Below are positions 1-9,910 of a stretch of DNA of 64,000 nucleotides, piece by piece; position 1 is the stretch's first letter; the number at the start of each line of letters is the position of its first letter. Source of the DNA: Cyanophora paradoxa (taxonomy: Eukaryota > Glaucocystophyceae > Cyanophorales > Cyanophoraceae). Made by a program: the position numbers and the translations under genes. The notes beneath the pieces are model-generated. The model was given only the letters and a program-made list of their open reading frames with translations. It did no database searches and had not been told where the DNA came from. The stretch covers positions 54,827-118,826 of the forward strand of contig QPMI01000261.1 of the NCBI GenBank assembly GCA_004431415.1. Direction: 5' to 3'.

Positions 1-1321
1 GCCCCGCCGACGAGGCCCCGCGCGCCGCCCCGCCGCCCCGGCCCTACCGCGGCGGCGTGCGCGGCGGCGGGCGGGCGCGGCGGCGGGCCGTACGTGAGCT
101 TCGTGCTCGCGGCGCCGGCGGGGGCGGCCGGGGCGGCGCGCCTCCAGCTCTTCGTCGACGCGACGGCGGCGCTGTGCAGCCGGTGCGCGGGCGGGGCGCG
201 GGGCGGAGCTTTGGTGCGGGACCGACGGGGGTGCAGGACGGGCCTGGAGGCGGAGCTGGTGGTGGTGGAGGGGCCCCCGCGGGGGGCGAGGGCCGCGCGG
301 CCGACGGGGTGCGCTGGGGGGCCACCAACGCCACCCTCCTCCCGACGCGCCTCCTCTCCGTCCCCGAGGAGGCCCTCCCCCGTGCGCCCCACGCGCCCCT
401 CCACCCGCTGCCCGGCCCTGGGGCGACGGCGGGCAGGGGCGGGGGGCGGGGAGGCGCGCTGGGCGGCGCTGGTGAACGCCGGCGTGCGGCGGGCGCGCGG
501 CGAGTTCGTCTTCGTCACCAACCACGTGCGCCGCCGCCGGCGCGGGGCGGGGCGGGCGGGCGGGCGGGCGGGCGAGCGGGCGGGCGGGGCGCAGGACGTG
601 GTGCTCTCGGAGGCGCTGGCGGCGGCGCTCGCGACGCGCGCCCTCCGCCCCGACGCCGTCTACCTCGCCCGCTCCTTCGCCGCCCGCGCCCTCCTCCCCG
701 TCCCCGCCCGCACCCCCGCCCCGCCCGCCCCGCCCCGGCTCACGAAGGCGCGCGCGCAGCCGGGGATGCCGCTGGAGGAGCTGCTGCGGGCGTGCATGGA
801 CGGCGGCGTCGCGGCGCCGGCGCCCCACCTCGGCGTCCCGCGCGAGCAGTGGCGCGCGGCGGCGGCGCGCGCGGCGGCGCTGCACGGGCCGGCGCTCGAC
901 GTGTCGGACCCCGCCGACGTGCTCGTCGACCAGCCGCAGGACGGCCTCCTCCTCCACCGCACCGCCTGGTGCGCCCCCGCGCCCCCACCGCCCGCGCCCC
1001 GCCCTCACCACGCCCCGCAGGTGCCTGCTGCGGGGGTGCCGGAGGGGCGGCGGCGGGGAGCGCGCAGGAGCGGGGGCGGCGGTGGTGGCGATGGCCGTGG
1101 CGCGCGGCCTCCGCCCCGTGCTCTTCAACGCCCCCGCCGCCCTCTTCCGCCTCGCGCCCGCCCCGGGGGCCCCCGGGAGCCCCGAGGCGGCCTTCCCTCC
1201 GCGGGTGCACATCCCGGGCCCCGAGGCGCTGCACGCCGCCCGCACGCGGCCCTTCGCCCTCGCCAACCCCGACCCCTGGGGGCTCCCCTCCCACCCCGCC
1301 CTCCGCGAGACCCCCGCCTAG
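1..1321 (+). CDS. glycosyltransferase-like protein, 5' end outside window
   Basis: The gene enters from the left edge and ends at TAG 1319-1321. The first readable exon (about 91-182) gives YVSFVLAAP, followed by a short intron (183-236) and then LEAELVVVE. After a second intron (526-594, phase 0) comes TNH-DVVLSEALAAAL, and the last exon ends with NPDPWGL. This order (YVSFVLA, then VVVEW-PP, RRARGEF, TN-D-LS, WGL) is what I recall from a family of glycosyltransferase-like proteins of algae and fungi, so the role is inferred from pattern only. No start, signal peptide or metal-binding DxD can be judged because the 5' end is missing. Near base 246 the expected VVVEWGPP is only recovered by changing frame, as if one base had been lost. 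Introns near 380-436, 690-765 and 970-1075 are approximate. Confidence 0.5.
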
Positions 1322-1712
1322 CTGCACGCCCGCCCACTCGCCTCCACGCCGAAGCTCTCGTGCCCTCTTCCGTCCTCCATTCTAGGTGGAAAGGACCCCT
1401 GCCGCAGTGCAGCCTGGAGCCCTGCATTACGGCGGGCGCGGCTGAGGGGGGGAAACTGAGGGGGGGGGGGGGGGGGGGCGGAAGCTGAGGGGGGGGGGAG
1501 CTGAGGGGGGCGAGGGAAGACGCGGAGCTCGTTGCTTGCTTGCTACTGAGTTAGCCGCTGAGCAGTCCGCAGCTAATTCGCACGCTGGGCCAGTGGTGCC
1601 CCCTTCATCAACGGGCTGGAAGCATCCTCCAGAGCCGTGGAATCAGTAGTGTAGTAATTCGTAGCGCGATGAGCTTAGCCACAGCATTAAGCGAATAGCC
1701 GAGCCGGGCGCA
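1322..1712. other. intergenic, G-rich tract
   Basis: This spacer lies between two co-directional genes. It holds repeated CTGAGGGGGG-type blocks at 1441-1512, including a run of 19 G at 1460-1478, which could form G-quadruplexes. The remainder is mixed sequence, presumably 3' untranslated region and the promoter of the next gene. I see no other gene. Confidence 0.6.
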
Positions 1713-2461
1713 ATGGGCGGATGCGCTTCTCAACCCCGTGTGAATCAGGAGCCCCTCAGCGTCCCACAAGCCCCCAGACCGGCACCGCAGCAGCTAGAGA
1801 CGCCGTCCCAGCCTGCAGAACCTCCTCCAGCGATTCTGCCGTCCCAGCCTGCAGAACCTCCTCCTGCAGAAGAGCCTCCTGGATTGGCAGGAACGGAGCC
1901 CGTCTCCGACGCTGTGATCGAGACTCGGGCGCCAGAGCCGCAGAAAGAGATTTTCAATGAAGAGCTCGTTGCAATTCTCCGTAAGGAGGAAGCGAGGACT
2001 CCCCTGGAATGGGCCCGCGTGCGCGCTCAGGCGCAGCGATCCTCCGCGACCCGTGCGGTGCGCGGCGCGCGCCCGCTGCGAGAGGATGCGCTTTATTGAC
2101 CGCGCTGCAGCGACTGTGGGAGGAGATCGTCTCGTGGGAGTGCCGGTCGACGCTGAGGGGCCCGGGAAGCAACGGGGCGACCATGCAGAGCGCCGCCTTC
2201 GCCGCGCGCCTGCTGAAGGAGGGTCCGCCCCTGCCGCCCCCGCGCTCGCCCCGCCCGGGCATCCCTCTGATCCGCATGCCAGCCGGCGAAACGGATGTGG
2301 ACAAGCGGTGGCAGAAGCTGCAGCGGGAGGCGCCGGCGCCGTTGGACGTGGGCGGGGCGGGGCCCCGGCGGGGCATGAGCGGCGGCGAGGCGGCGGCGGC
2401 GGCGGCGGCGGGCGGGGCGATCCTCGGCGTCCTCTCGGCCTTGTCCTTCGCCAGCACATAG
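1713..2461 (+). CDS. small N-terminally lipid-anchored protein, unknown function
   Basis: Two exons, 1713-2057 and 2111-2461, joined across a 53-nt GT-AG intron in phase 0, give 231 residues. The start MGGCAS is a textbook N-myristoylation signal (Gly2, Ser6), with Cys4 placed for palmitoylation, so the protein is probably tethered to the plasma membrane or flagellar membrane. Residues about 10-65 are Pro/Gln/Glu-rich with a repeated PSQPAEPPPA unit. A helical stretch EELVAILRKEE follows, then RLWEEIVSWE at the start of exon 2. The C-terminus has a poly-Ala run and a short hydrophobic segment GGAILGVLSALSF. No known domain is recognised. ATG 1713 is chosen because the acylation motif depends on it, and TAG is at 2459-2461. 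The organism and intron style support a real gene, but the function is unknown. Confidence 0.65.
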
Positions 2462-2717
2462 CTCCGCCACCGCCACGCGCAGCGTGGCCCCCACTCGCCA
2501 GCCCTCCTAGCCGGCGCCCTGTGCCCACAGACGATACGTATACTATACTGCCTTCCCAGTATATTTCCTTTAGTTTTCAGTTCAGACTATCATTCAGTTT
2601 TCCAATCGATATCGAGAGATCTAGATCTAGACTCTCCGAGCTCGCCGAGTCGAGGCTCGCGCGCGCTCGCCGAGTCGCGTGCAAGTGGGCTCCAGCCGGC
2701 CCGGGCGGACGCGCCCC

Positions 2718-2740
2718 AGGCCTAGCTATAGGCTAGGCCT
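2718..2740. repeat. perfect 9-bp inverted repeat (hairpin)
   Basis: AGGCCTAGC (2718-2726) and GCTAGGCCT (2732-2740) are exact reverse complements around the 5-nt loop TATAG. The hairpin lies in a palindrome-rich spacer. No U-run follows it, so it is not a bacterial-type terminator. Confidence 0.7.
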
Positions 2741-2818
2741 GCGCATGCAAGCGCAGACTGCAGCTGCTGCCTGATCGCGCGCCGCCGGGCCAGCGCTAGC
2801 ACTGCGCTTAAAGCTTCC

Positions 2819-2853
2819 ACTAGCTATAGCTATAGCTATAGCTATATATAGCT
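2819..2853. repeat. AGCTAT hexamer tandem repeat
   Basis: About four to five head-to-tail copies of TAGCTA/AGCTAT run into TATATAGCTAGC. Each unit is nearly self-complementary, so the block is a simple-sequence palindrome in the intergenic region. Confidence 0.75.
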
Positions 2854-3868
2854 AGCCGCTGAGCGCGCGCTAGATCGGTGCTCGGTGCGGTGCATCGGCG
2901 GGGGTAGATACTGCTGAGGGACACGGCGCCCACGTGTTGTCGTGCCCTCAGCCCTGGCAGCCGCGGCGCCGGCGCCGCGGCCCGGCGGCCGGGCGCGCGT
3001 TTGCAATTGATCATCGGATCAGATGATCATGAAGCTTTAAGCCGGCGGTGAGTTCGGGTTGATTGGGGCCGAGTTCGAATTCGCGATCGATCACCGGTAC
3101 CTGCGCATGCAGACTGCAGTTGCCAGTTTCGGGGTACAGTCGCTTCTGGAAAGGCACCCAAAGTTCTGGCGGGTTCTTCCGTTCTGCCGCACCAGCAAGC
3201 CAGCAAGCCCTGCAATCGGAGTTCTAGATCTCAACATCTAGATAGTCTCTCGGCCGCCTTAGCTTCCCGCCGGAGACACTCAAAAGGCCGGTGGCGACAA
3301 ATCATCGCCAGCAAGCAGGTCCGCTCATTCGTGTTGATCGCCGGGCAGCAGAGTGTGGGAATGACCAACTAAACCGGCTGGGAGTCCCCGCGGCGGCCAT
3401 TTGGACGGTCTAGACGTTGATCGGCCTCCCCAACGAACTATCATAGTGGGTCTCGCACATCGGAAAGAGATCAGCGGCGTGAAATGCTCTAGATGTGGGT
3501 TGGATTAGCACCTAAAGACGACCTGAGCCGGCGACGGCGGCCTGGGCCGGCACCTTGATCGAACGCTCGCTGAGCCGTCGTCATCCGACGCAGGTCGTCC
3601 AGACCTCCCAGCGAGTTTTTACTCGCATCATGGACATTGAACAAACCTTTGGGTGCGTCTTGCGCAGTCCCGCGCAGCCGGCGTTTCGCGTGATAACTGA
3701 ATGTACCTGGTCGCATCTCCAGCCGTCGGCGCGCATCTCCGGAACCCTTTGATCGGCCGACTTCCCGAGATGTCTTGAGTAGTCGTGTGCGCTCTCGCAG
3801 TGCCTCTTACCCCGACGAGACGAAATCGAGGGTCCGCAAAGTTTGCCCGCCATCCGATCACTTCTGAC

Positions 3869-4473
3869 ATGGGTCCTCAGACGCCCTCACCGACGTTCAC
3901 AACCTTTGGTCCTGGCGTGGATGAGGATGAAGGCATCCCGAGTAAAGCTCGGCGCACGGCGCAGACACCCAGTCCACTATCCTTCGCCTCGAACTTCGGC
4001 CATCGCACGGACGAGGCGGATTCTGATGCGGACAATCACGATTCGGAGCGTTCCTGCGATCATTGCGGTGAGCTGTTCGGGGCTGACCGCGCCAGCACCA
4101 CTTTCGCAGCGCCCGTTTGACCGCCGTCGCCGCAGGGTCCAAGCACACCTCGCAGTGGCGCAAGGGGCCCAACGGCGCGAACACGCTTTGCAACGCGTGC
4201 GGTCTGCACTGGAGCAGATCGCAGAAGCGGGGCGGGCGGAGTCAGACGCGGAACGTGACGCCGCCGGCGAAGCCCGCGGCGGTGCGCCCCGCGGCGCTCA
4301 CGCCGGCCGCCACGGAGGTCTCCGCCTCGCCCATCGCCTTTCCCGCGACGGCGGCGCGGCCTGCATCGCCCCTTCCCGCCGGCTTCTCGATCCTCCTCGC
4401 CGCCGCCGCCCGCGTCGACGGCGGCTTCGACTCGGCTTCTTTCATTCGCACCCAGCGATCCATCCTTGCCTAA
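3869..4473 (+). CDS. GATA-type zinc-finger transcription factor
   Basis: Two exons, 3869-4067 and 4136-4473, with a GT-AG intron (donor GTGAGC) in phase 1, encode about 178 residues. The intron splits a single GATA finger: CDHC before it, and after it the loop TSQWRKGPNGANTLCNACGL. Counting gives C63-x2-C66-x18-C85-x2-C88. The 18-residue loop is the plant/protist type rather than the 17-residue loop common in animals and fungi. The N-terminus is acidic and S/T/P-rich (DEDEG, DEADSDAD). The C-terminus after a basic RSQKRGGRSQTR segment is Ala/Pro-rich. Family knowledge implies sequence-specific DNA binding at (A/T)GATA(A/G) in the nucleus; the targets are unknown. ATG 3869 is the first in-frame ATG, and TAA lies at 4471-4473. 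Confidence 0.85.
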
Positions 4474-4786
4474 TATAAGCAGATGCGATCGACAGTATGC
4501 AGGAGCCATCCTGCTTGCCAGCAGTTGTTCATGTGATTTTCAGTCAGCGTACCTTTCTGCTTTGCAACTCCAGCAGTGAAATTATTTACCCTTTCTCATG
4601 CCCTTTCGTGTTTGTTGCTCCCCGTTTATTATGCTAGGCTCTTTGTATGGCGTTCGTCATGTGACGGCTGGACGAGCCACAGTCAGCCCTTTAAGCAGTG
4701 CACAATCTTTGTGTGAATATCGTATCATAGCAGCTACCTGTTTGTCACCTACCCAGAGTCCCCCTGTACTAATATACGCTTTGCTT
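4474..4786. other. intergenic between convergent genes
   Basis: A lower-G+C spacer between the GATA gene stop and the stop of the minus-strand membrane protein. It presumably holds both 3' untranslated regions, and I see nothing further. Confidence 0.5.
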
Positions 4787-7552
4787 CTATATTGGTTTGA
4801 AGTCGTCGCCTTCGGGCGCCTCTGCATTCGCTTCGGGGGCGACCTTGGGGCCGCCGCCGCCTTCCCGCGGGAGGGGCTCCGGGGCCCGCGAGAGCCACTT
4901 GGGCTGCCCGGGGGGCTTCGGAGGGTCCGCCCAGCCCTCCTTGGGGGTCGGCGGAAGCCAGAAGCGGCCGGCCGGCTGCGCGGGGTGAGGCTGGGCGGGG
5001 CGGGCGGGGCGGGGCGGGCGGGGCGGGCCTTGGGGGCACTGATGGCCTGCACGCCGCTCTGCTCGACGAAAAGGCCGCCGGCCGGGGGCGCCACCCCCAC
5101 CCCGGGGTCCTTCTCCGACACCTGCCGCCCCGTTGCCCCCGCGCCGCTCCGCGGCGCCCCGCCCCCGCACGCACCCAGGGGCCGACGGGCCGCTTCTCGG
5201 CCTCGGCGAGGGGCGCGTCGCCCTTGCCGTCGCTCGCGAGGGTGCGGGGGGCGTCGGCGACGCGGGAGGGGCGGAACCAGCGGGCGCTGAGGGGGCAGCA
5301 GGCGACGAGGGCGAGGGCGGCGGCGGCGACGACCAGCACGACGCCCCGCCGAAGAACCCGGCTGCACCCGGTCCGCTGCCGCCCCCCCCCCCCCCCGCTC
5401 GCCCCGGCCCCCGCCTCGCAGCGCGCCGCCGGCGGGCCGGGCCGCGCACCAGTGAGTGTGTAGTTGACGGGGATGGTGAAGTAGGTGCGCGCCTCGGTCG
5501 CCACGCTCAGGTTCACCTGAGGCGGCTTCGTGGGAGGCGGCGGGGCGGCGGGGGCGGCGGGGCGGACGGCGACGGGCTGGTAGGGTGTCTGGGGGAAGAA
5601 GGGGTCCGCGAGGCGGGGGTAGTGCCTGCTGAGCTCCGCGGCGTCGGGGGTCACGCACTGCACGAAGTTCTCCCGCCCCACGCTCCTGATCCCCGTCACC
5701 TGCGCCCCGCCGCGTCCCTCCCTGCCCGGCCCCGCCCCCGCGAGGCGGCGCTCGCCTTGCCCTCCACCGTGAAGTTGAGCTCCGACTCGGGCGCCCGCCC
5801 CGAGATGCGGCACGTCAGGTTCAGCTTCGCGAACTGCGCCCGACCCGCCCGTAAGCGTCGCCACGCCGGGGCGCGGCGGGGCGGGCGCCTGGTTGGGGCT
5901 GGGGACGCTGTAGCCGCCCACAAGGACCTCGACGCTGCCGCGGATGCCGCCCTTGCGCGGCGCCATCCCCTCGAAGAGGTCTGCGCCCCCGCCTCGGCCC
6001 CCGCCCCGCGGCGCGCGAGCGCGGGGGGCGCGCACAGCCGGGGCGGGTGATCTGGTAGAGGAGCTGGGCGGAGGTGGTGACCTTGCGCTTGCGGAACCAG
6101 TTCACGGTGTCGTACTCGATCGACTCGAACTGGATGTTCGCCCCCGAGTCCGGCCCCGGGTCGATTGAGTTGACCAGCAGCGTCCCTGGCGGGGCCTCGG
6201 CGCCGCCCCGCACCCCGCCTGCCCCGCGGCCGGCGGCGCACCGTCGCCGGCGTAGAAGGAGGTGCGGAACGGGTGCACGTACCTGCGCCCCGCGTCGGCA
6301 GCCGGGGCGGGGCGGGGCGGCGCGGGGCGCGGGGCGGGGCGGGGCGGGGCCGGGGGCGGACTCGAGGTCCTGCTCGAGGTAGCGCTGGCGGCGGCCGGTG
6401 TCGGCGTCGTAGGCGACCACCTGCGGGCGGCCCACCGACGTGTCGTACCCTGCCGGGCCCCCCGCGTCGCCGGGGCGCGGGGCGCGGGGGCGCGGGGGCG
6501 CGGGGGCACCGAGGGCGACGACGCGGGAGCGCTCGGGGTCGAAGTTGAGGGAGGTGACGCGGGCGGGGACCGCCACGAAGCGCGCCGTCCCGTTCTCCAC
6601 CGCCACGCTCACCAGCAGGTTCTCCCCCGAGCTCCCGTTGTACATCGTGCAGTAGTACACCGCCGTCGCCGGGTTCAGCGCCGCTGCCCGCCCCGTCAGC
6701 CGCGCGGCGCGGGGCGCGGGGCGGGGCCGGCGCACAGGGCCCCGGGACGATGGCGAGCTCGGGGGGGAAGATGTACTTCGCCGTTGCCTGCGCCAGGTCG
6801 ATCTGCGCCCCGCCCCGTCGCGCGCGCCGCAGCCCGGCGCGGCGCGGCGCGGGCCGGGCCTCGAAGGCGATGAGGGCGGAGCGGTCGGTTGGGAGGGCGG
6901 GCTGGGAGCTGTCGGCGCCGCCGCCGTCAGTGGTGAGGGTGGAGACGACGGTGCCGACGGCGGCGGAGATCCATCGGGAGGCGAGGCCGTAGATGGTGCG
7001 CCGCTCCTCGTGGTACTCCCAGTTCGAGCGCAGGTACGGCACCCGCTGCTCCGTCCACGTCCCGTCCCTGCGCCCCGCTCGCCCCGGCCCCGGCCCCGCC
7101 CCGCGCCCCGCACCGGATGTCCACCACCCGGATGAAGCCCTGCGGCGCGCCGCTCGGCGCGGGGCTTGGGGGGCGGGGGCGGGGGCGGGGCGGGCCTGGG
7201 GCGTCTGGTAGAGGAACTGGACGCGCTCCGTGTCGAAGGCGGTGCAGCCGTGGACGATCGGCTGGTTCATCGCCTCGTCCAGGTTCGTCAGCGGCACAAC
7301 CTCCCCGCTATCGTGCACCGCCACCCACCACGTGCTGCCCCCGTCCCTCAGCTCCAGCCCCGGCGGAGGCCACGGTGCGGCCCTAGGCGCGCGCTTGCCT
7401 GCCCCTCAGCTTGGCGATGCCGTACGTGATGCTTGCCATGTCCGGCGTAGGCGTTGGCTCTGCAGGCGACTTAGGGCGCACTTAGAGCTAGGGCGGGTGC
7501 CGCCACCTTGCGCGTGGCCGTAGCTCCAAAGCAGACATGAGGCAAGTAGCAT
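4787..7552 (-). CDS. type I membrane protein with large ectodomain, unknown family
   Basis: Reading the minus strand, the likely start at 7552 gives a signal peptide MLLASCLLWSYGHAQ. A 47-nt GT-AG intron joins it in frame to EPTPTPDMASIT, and a further short intron leads to WWVAVHDSGEVVPL. The ectodomain segments (VYYCTMYNGSSGENLLV, RVTSLNFDPERSRVVALG, PQVVAYDADTG) alternate short beta-rich blocks and could be propeller- or Ig-like. Several N-glycosylation sites are visible (NGSS, NGTA, NLT, NFT, NYT). Near the C-terminus VVLVVAAAALALVACC is a transmembrane helix, followed by a cytoplasmic tail rich in Pro and charged residues that ends DDFKPI at 4787. At least eight introns occur, one with a GC donor after SVPSPNQ. 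An in-frame upstream ATG at 7624 would add 24 residues. I do not recognise the family; a cell-surface receptor or adhesion protein is a guess. Confidence 0.55.
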
Positions 7553-7905
7553 CCACTTAACTATGGAGGCGTGCCGCTGCACAGTCCAGCAAGCCCGTCC
7601 CACAGGGGGCAGCGGCCTTGCCATGCTGGCTCCGCTTGACGCAGGAGTCCTGGAGCCAGCAAGTTTGTTTTCAGCCCTTGCCGCCTCATATAGAGCGTGA
7701 AAGCGCTACGCCATCGCCGCCGTGGCACCGCAGCCGGCCCTGCGGCAGTTGCTCAAGCTTTTGGTACTGTTGAAGCGTAGGTAAATCTCTATACGTAAAT
7801 AAGGAGCTCGCGGCGCTCGCAAGCGGAGGACGGCTGCAGGGTGCTGATGAGCCGTACCCAGGCAACTTTGTCGTACCCAAACCGAGGTTGCGGATCGAAG
7901 AGCGA
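7553..7905. promoter_or_regulatory. divergent intergenic region
   Basis: About 350 bp separate the minus-strand membrane-protein start from the plus-strand PKA subunit start, so both promoters must lie here. No TATA box or known element is evident. Confidence 0.35.
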
Positions 7906-9491
7906 ATGAGTGCCGCAGACGTTGCGAGTCCCGCAGAGGGCGCCGATGTGGCGGTGCGCACGCGCTTCTCTCCCCTTCCAGGCGCGCCGCGAATTGCTGA
8001 CAAACTTCGCCCATCCAAAGCCGCCGTCGCGGTATTTCAACCGCAAGCGCCGCGGATCTGTTAGTGCCGAATGCGATACTGCGAACCCGGAGGATGCGTT
8101 GCCCAAGCGCGTGTTTCCGAAGACAGAAGAGGAGAAGGTTTGTGACCCGCTCGGGCTTCTTTCGGGTGCTGGCGGTGTGTTTCGACGCTAATTACACATT
8201 TCTCGTTTCTCAGCGCCGGATAGAGAAGTCCATCGCCAACAATATCCTGTTCTCGCACTTGGACGACGCGCAGCGGAAAGAAGTGTTCGAGGCCATGTTC
8301 GAGGCCGCTAAGAAGGCGGGCGAGGTCGTTATCAAGCAGGGTTCGCACCGCGCGGCTGCTGGGTGCAAGCCCGCTGTTCTTATGTGGGGGAACTTCCCGA
8401 CCCGCGTAGGCGATGAGGGCGACAACTTCTACCTTGTTGATAGCGGCACCTTCGATGTTTATGTGAAGAAGGAGGACAAGGATGCGCTGGTTCTCACTCT
8501 CCAGGATGGCGGCAGCTTCGGTGAACTCGCGCTCATGTACAACTGTCCACGCGCTGCCACCGTGAAGGTTTGTCGCTCTCCGTGGAGTACGACATGGTCT
8601 TCACCTGCGGTTTGCAGGCACGCACCGACGGCAAGCTCTGGGCAATGGACCGTGCTACGTTCCGGCGGATTCTTATGGACACGACCAGCCGCAAGCGGAA
8701 GCAGTACGAGGACTTCCTTAAGAACGTGCCTCTTCTTGGTTCGCCGGAGATCCAGCTACTCAAGCCTCGTGTTGATCTGCTGCTGACATGCTTTGCTGCG
8801 CAGCTTCTATGGACTTCTACGAGCGTTGCACGATCGCGGATGCTTTGATGCCGGTCACTTTCAAGAAGGGCGAGACGGTTATCAACCAGGGCGACATTGG
8901 TGATGTGTTCTACATCATCGAGGAGGTGCGTGGGTTGCGGGTGCTAAGCTGAGGCCCTCTGGCACGTTCATTTCAAGGGAAATCTCTAATATACGACGGG
9001 CTGCAGGGCGATGCCGTTGCGAAGAAGGCACCCGCGGAAGGCGGCCCCGCCGTCGAGGTGATGCGCTTGAAGAAGGGTGCAGACCCCCCGCCCCTACCGA
9101 CGAGCGCCAGCGCGTGACTGTCCGCGCCGCCAGGTGACTACTTCGGAGAGCTGTCGCTCCTTACCGATAAGCCTCGCGCCGCGTCCGTCGTGGCGGTCTC
9201 CGACCTGGCGTGCGTATCTCTGGACCGGAACTCTTTCGTCCGCCTCTTGGGGCCCGTCGACGAGATCCTCAAGCGCAACATGGCGCAGTACAGTGCGCAT
9301 CCCCCATCGTTTTTGGGCCCGTATTTTTCGTGTCGCGGCGTCCGCCGCTCTGAGCCTCGACCGCCGCCACTTCGGCTGCTGTTGCCATAGCTTTGTTCCT
9401 TCCCCTCGCGGTCACGAGCTGATTCCAGCTTTCCATTGCAGAGAAGTACGAGGACGTCGTGGCAGGCGGTGCCTCCTCCGCGCAGCACTAA
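7906..9491 (+). CDS. cAMP-dependent protein kinase regulatory subunit
   Basis: Nine exons (7906-7920, 7982-8137, 8214-8340, 8410-8567, 8618-8768, 8804-8925, 9007-9076, 9134-9292, 9442-9491) join with consistent phase to 335 residues. The inhibitor sequence RRGSVSAE (Arg28-Arg29-Gly30-Ser31) is a PKA substrate site, as in type II and fungal subunits, so it should be phosphorylated by the catalytic subunit it restrains. Two cyclic-nucleotide-binding domains follow, each with its phosphate-binding cassette: [16 protein letters not shown] at 136-151 (Glu138, Arg147) and [16 protein letters not shown] at 270-285 (Glu272, Arg281). Family knowledge says the protein binds and inhibits the PKA catalytic subunit until cAMP arrives. 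With this start there is no room for the N-terminal dimerisation/docking domain, so the protein may be monomeric, or an upstream exon is missed. The 15-nt first exon is the least certain. The downstream neighbour is a phosphodiesterase. Confidence 0.93.
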
Positions 9492-9807
9492 GCAGACTGC
9501 GACTCACGCCGCCGGCAACCTCGACTGCGCCATCTGCTCCCCCGCTGGCTTTGGCGCGACGGATATCCCGATAGGCGTTGCTCTTCTGGGAACTTGACGT
9601 TTTGTATTGGTGGCTTGCCGTAGTTCTTCTGATCGTCCACGCTGCTGCAACATGTACATGTAAATGCGGATCAGCGCCGCCCCTTCCAGCTCTCCTTGAT
9701 ATCAGCATGCACTCTGAATCTGATAGAAGCATAAACAGCGTCCGTGCGACGTTCGGCGGGCGCCGCTAACGAGCGAAGACTAGTACTGGGCCCCCGGCCC
9801 ACCTCCC

Positions 9808-9840
<33 letters not shown>

Positions 9841-9910
9841 TTGACCTGGGCCCGCGTACGTATACTGCGAGCTCCTCGCTTGCTGGGTCGTCGTCAATTC
9901 CGGCCCATCG
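9492..9910. other. intergenic with 32-bp poly-C tract
   Basis: This is the spacer between the PKA subunit and the phosphodiesterase. It contains an uninterrupted run of 32 C at 9809-9840, about 70 bp upstream of the next ATG, preceded by a GGGCCCCCGGCCC block. Such a tract may form an i-motif or G-quadruplex in the promoter, but it may also be mis-sized in the assembly. Confidence 0.6.

Larger units (their letters stand above)
2462..3868. other. intergenic, palindrome-rich, no gene seen
   Basis: This is a 1.4-kb stretch of lower G+C. It contains many restriction-site-like palindromes (GATATC, AGATCT, GATCGATC), a hexamer repeat, a perfect hairpin and a GATCATCGGATCA element at 3009-3021 that recurs at 51398-51410. 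Short open frames here (for example 3059-3241 and 3555-3752) have no recognisable motif and are not called. Non-coding 5' exons of the GATA gene could lie near its right end. Confidence 0.5.

Noticed and set aside
3059-3752. Short plus-strand frames (61 and 66 codons) upstream of the GATA gene
   Set aside because: No conserved motif, splice partner or composition bias separating them from the spacer.
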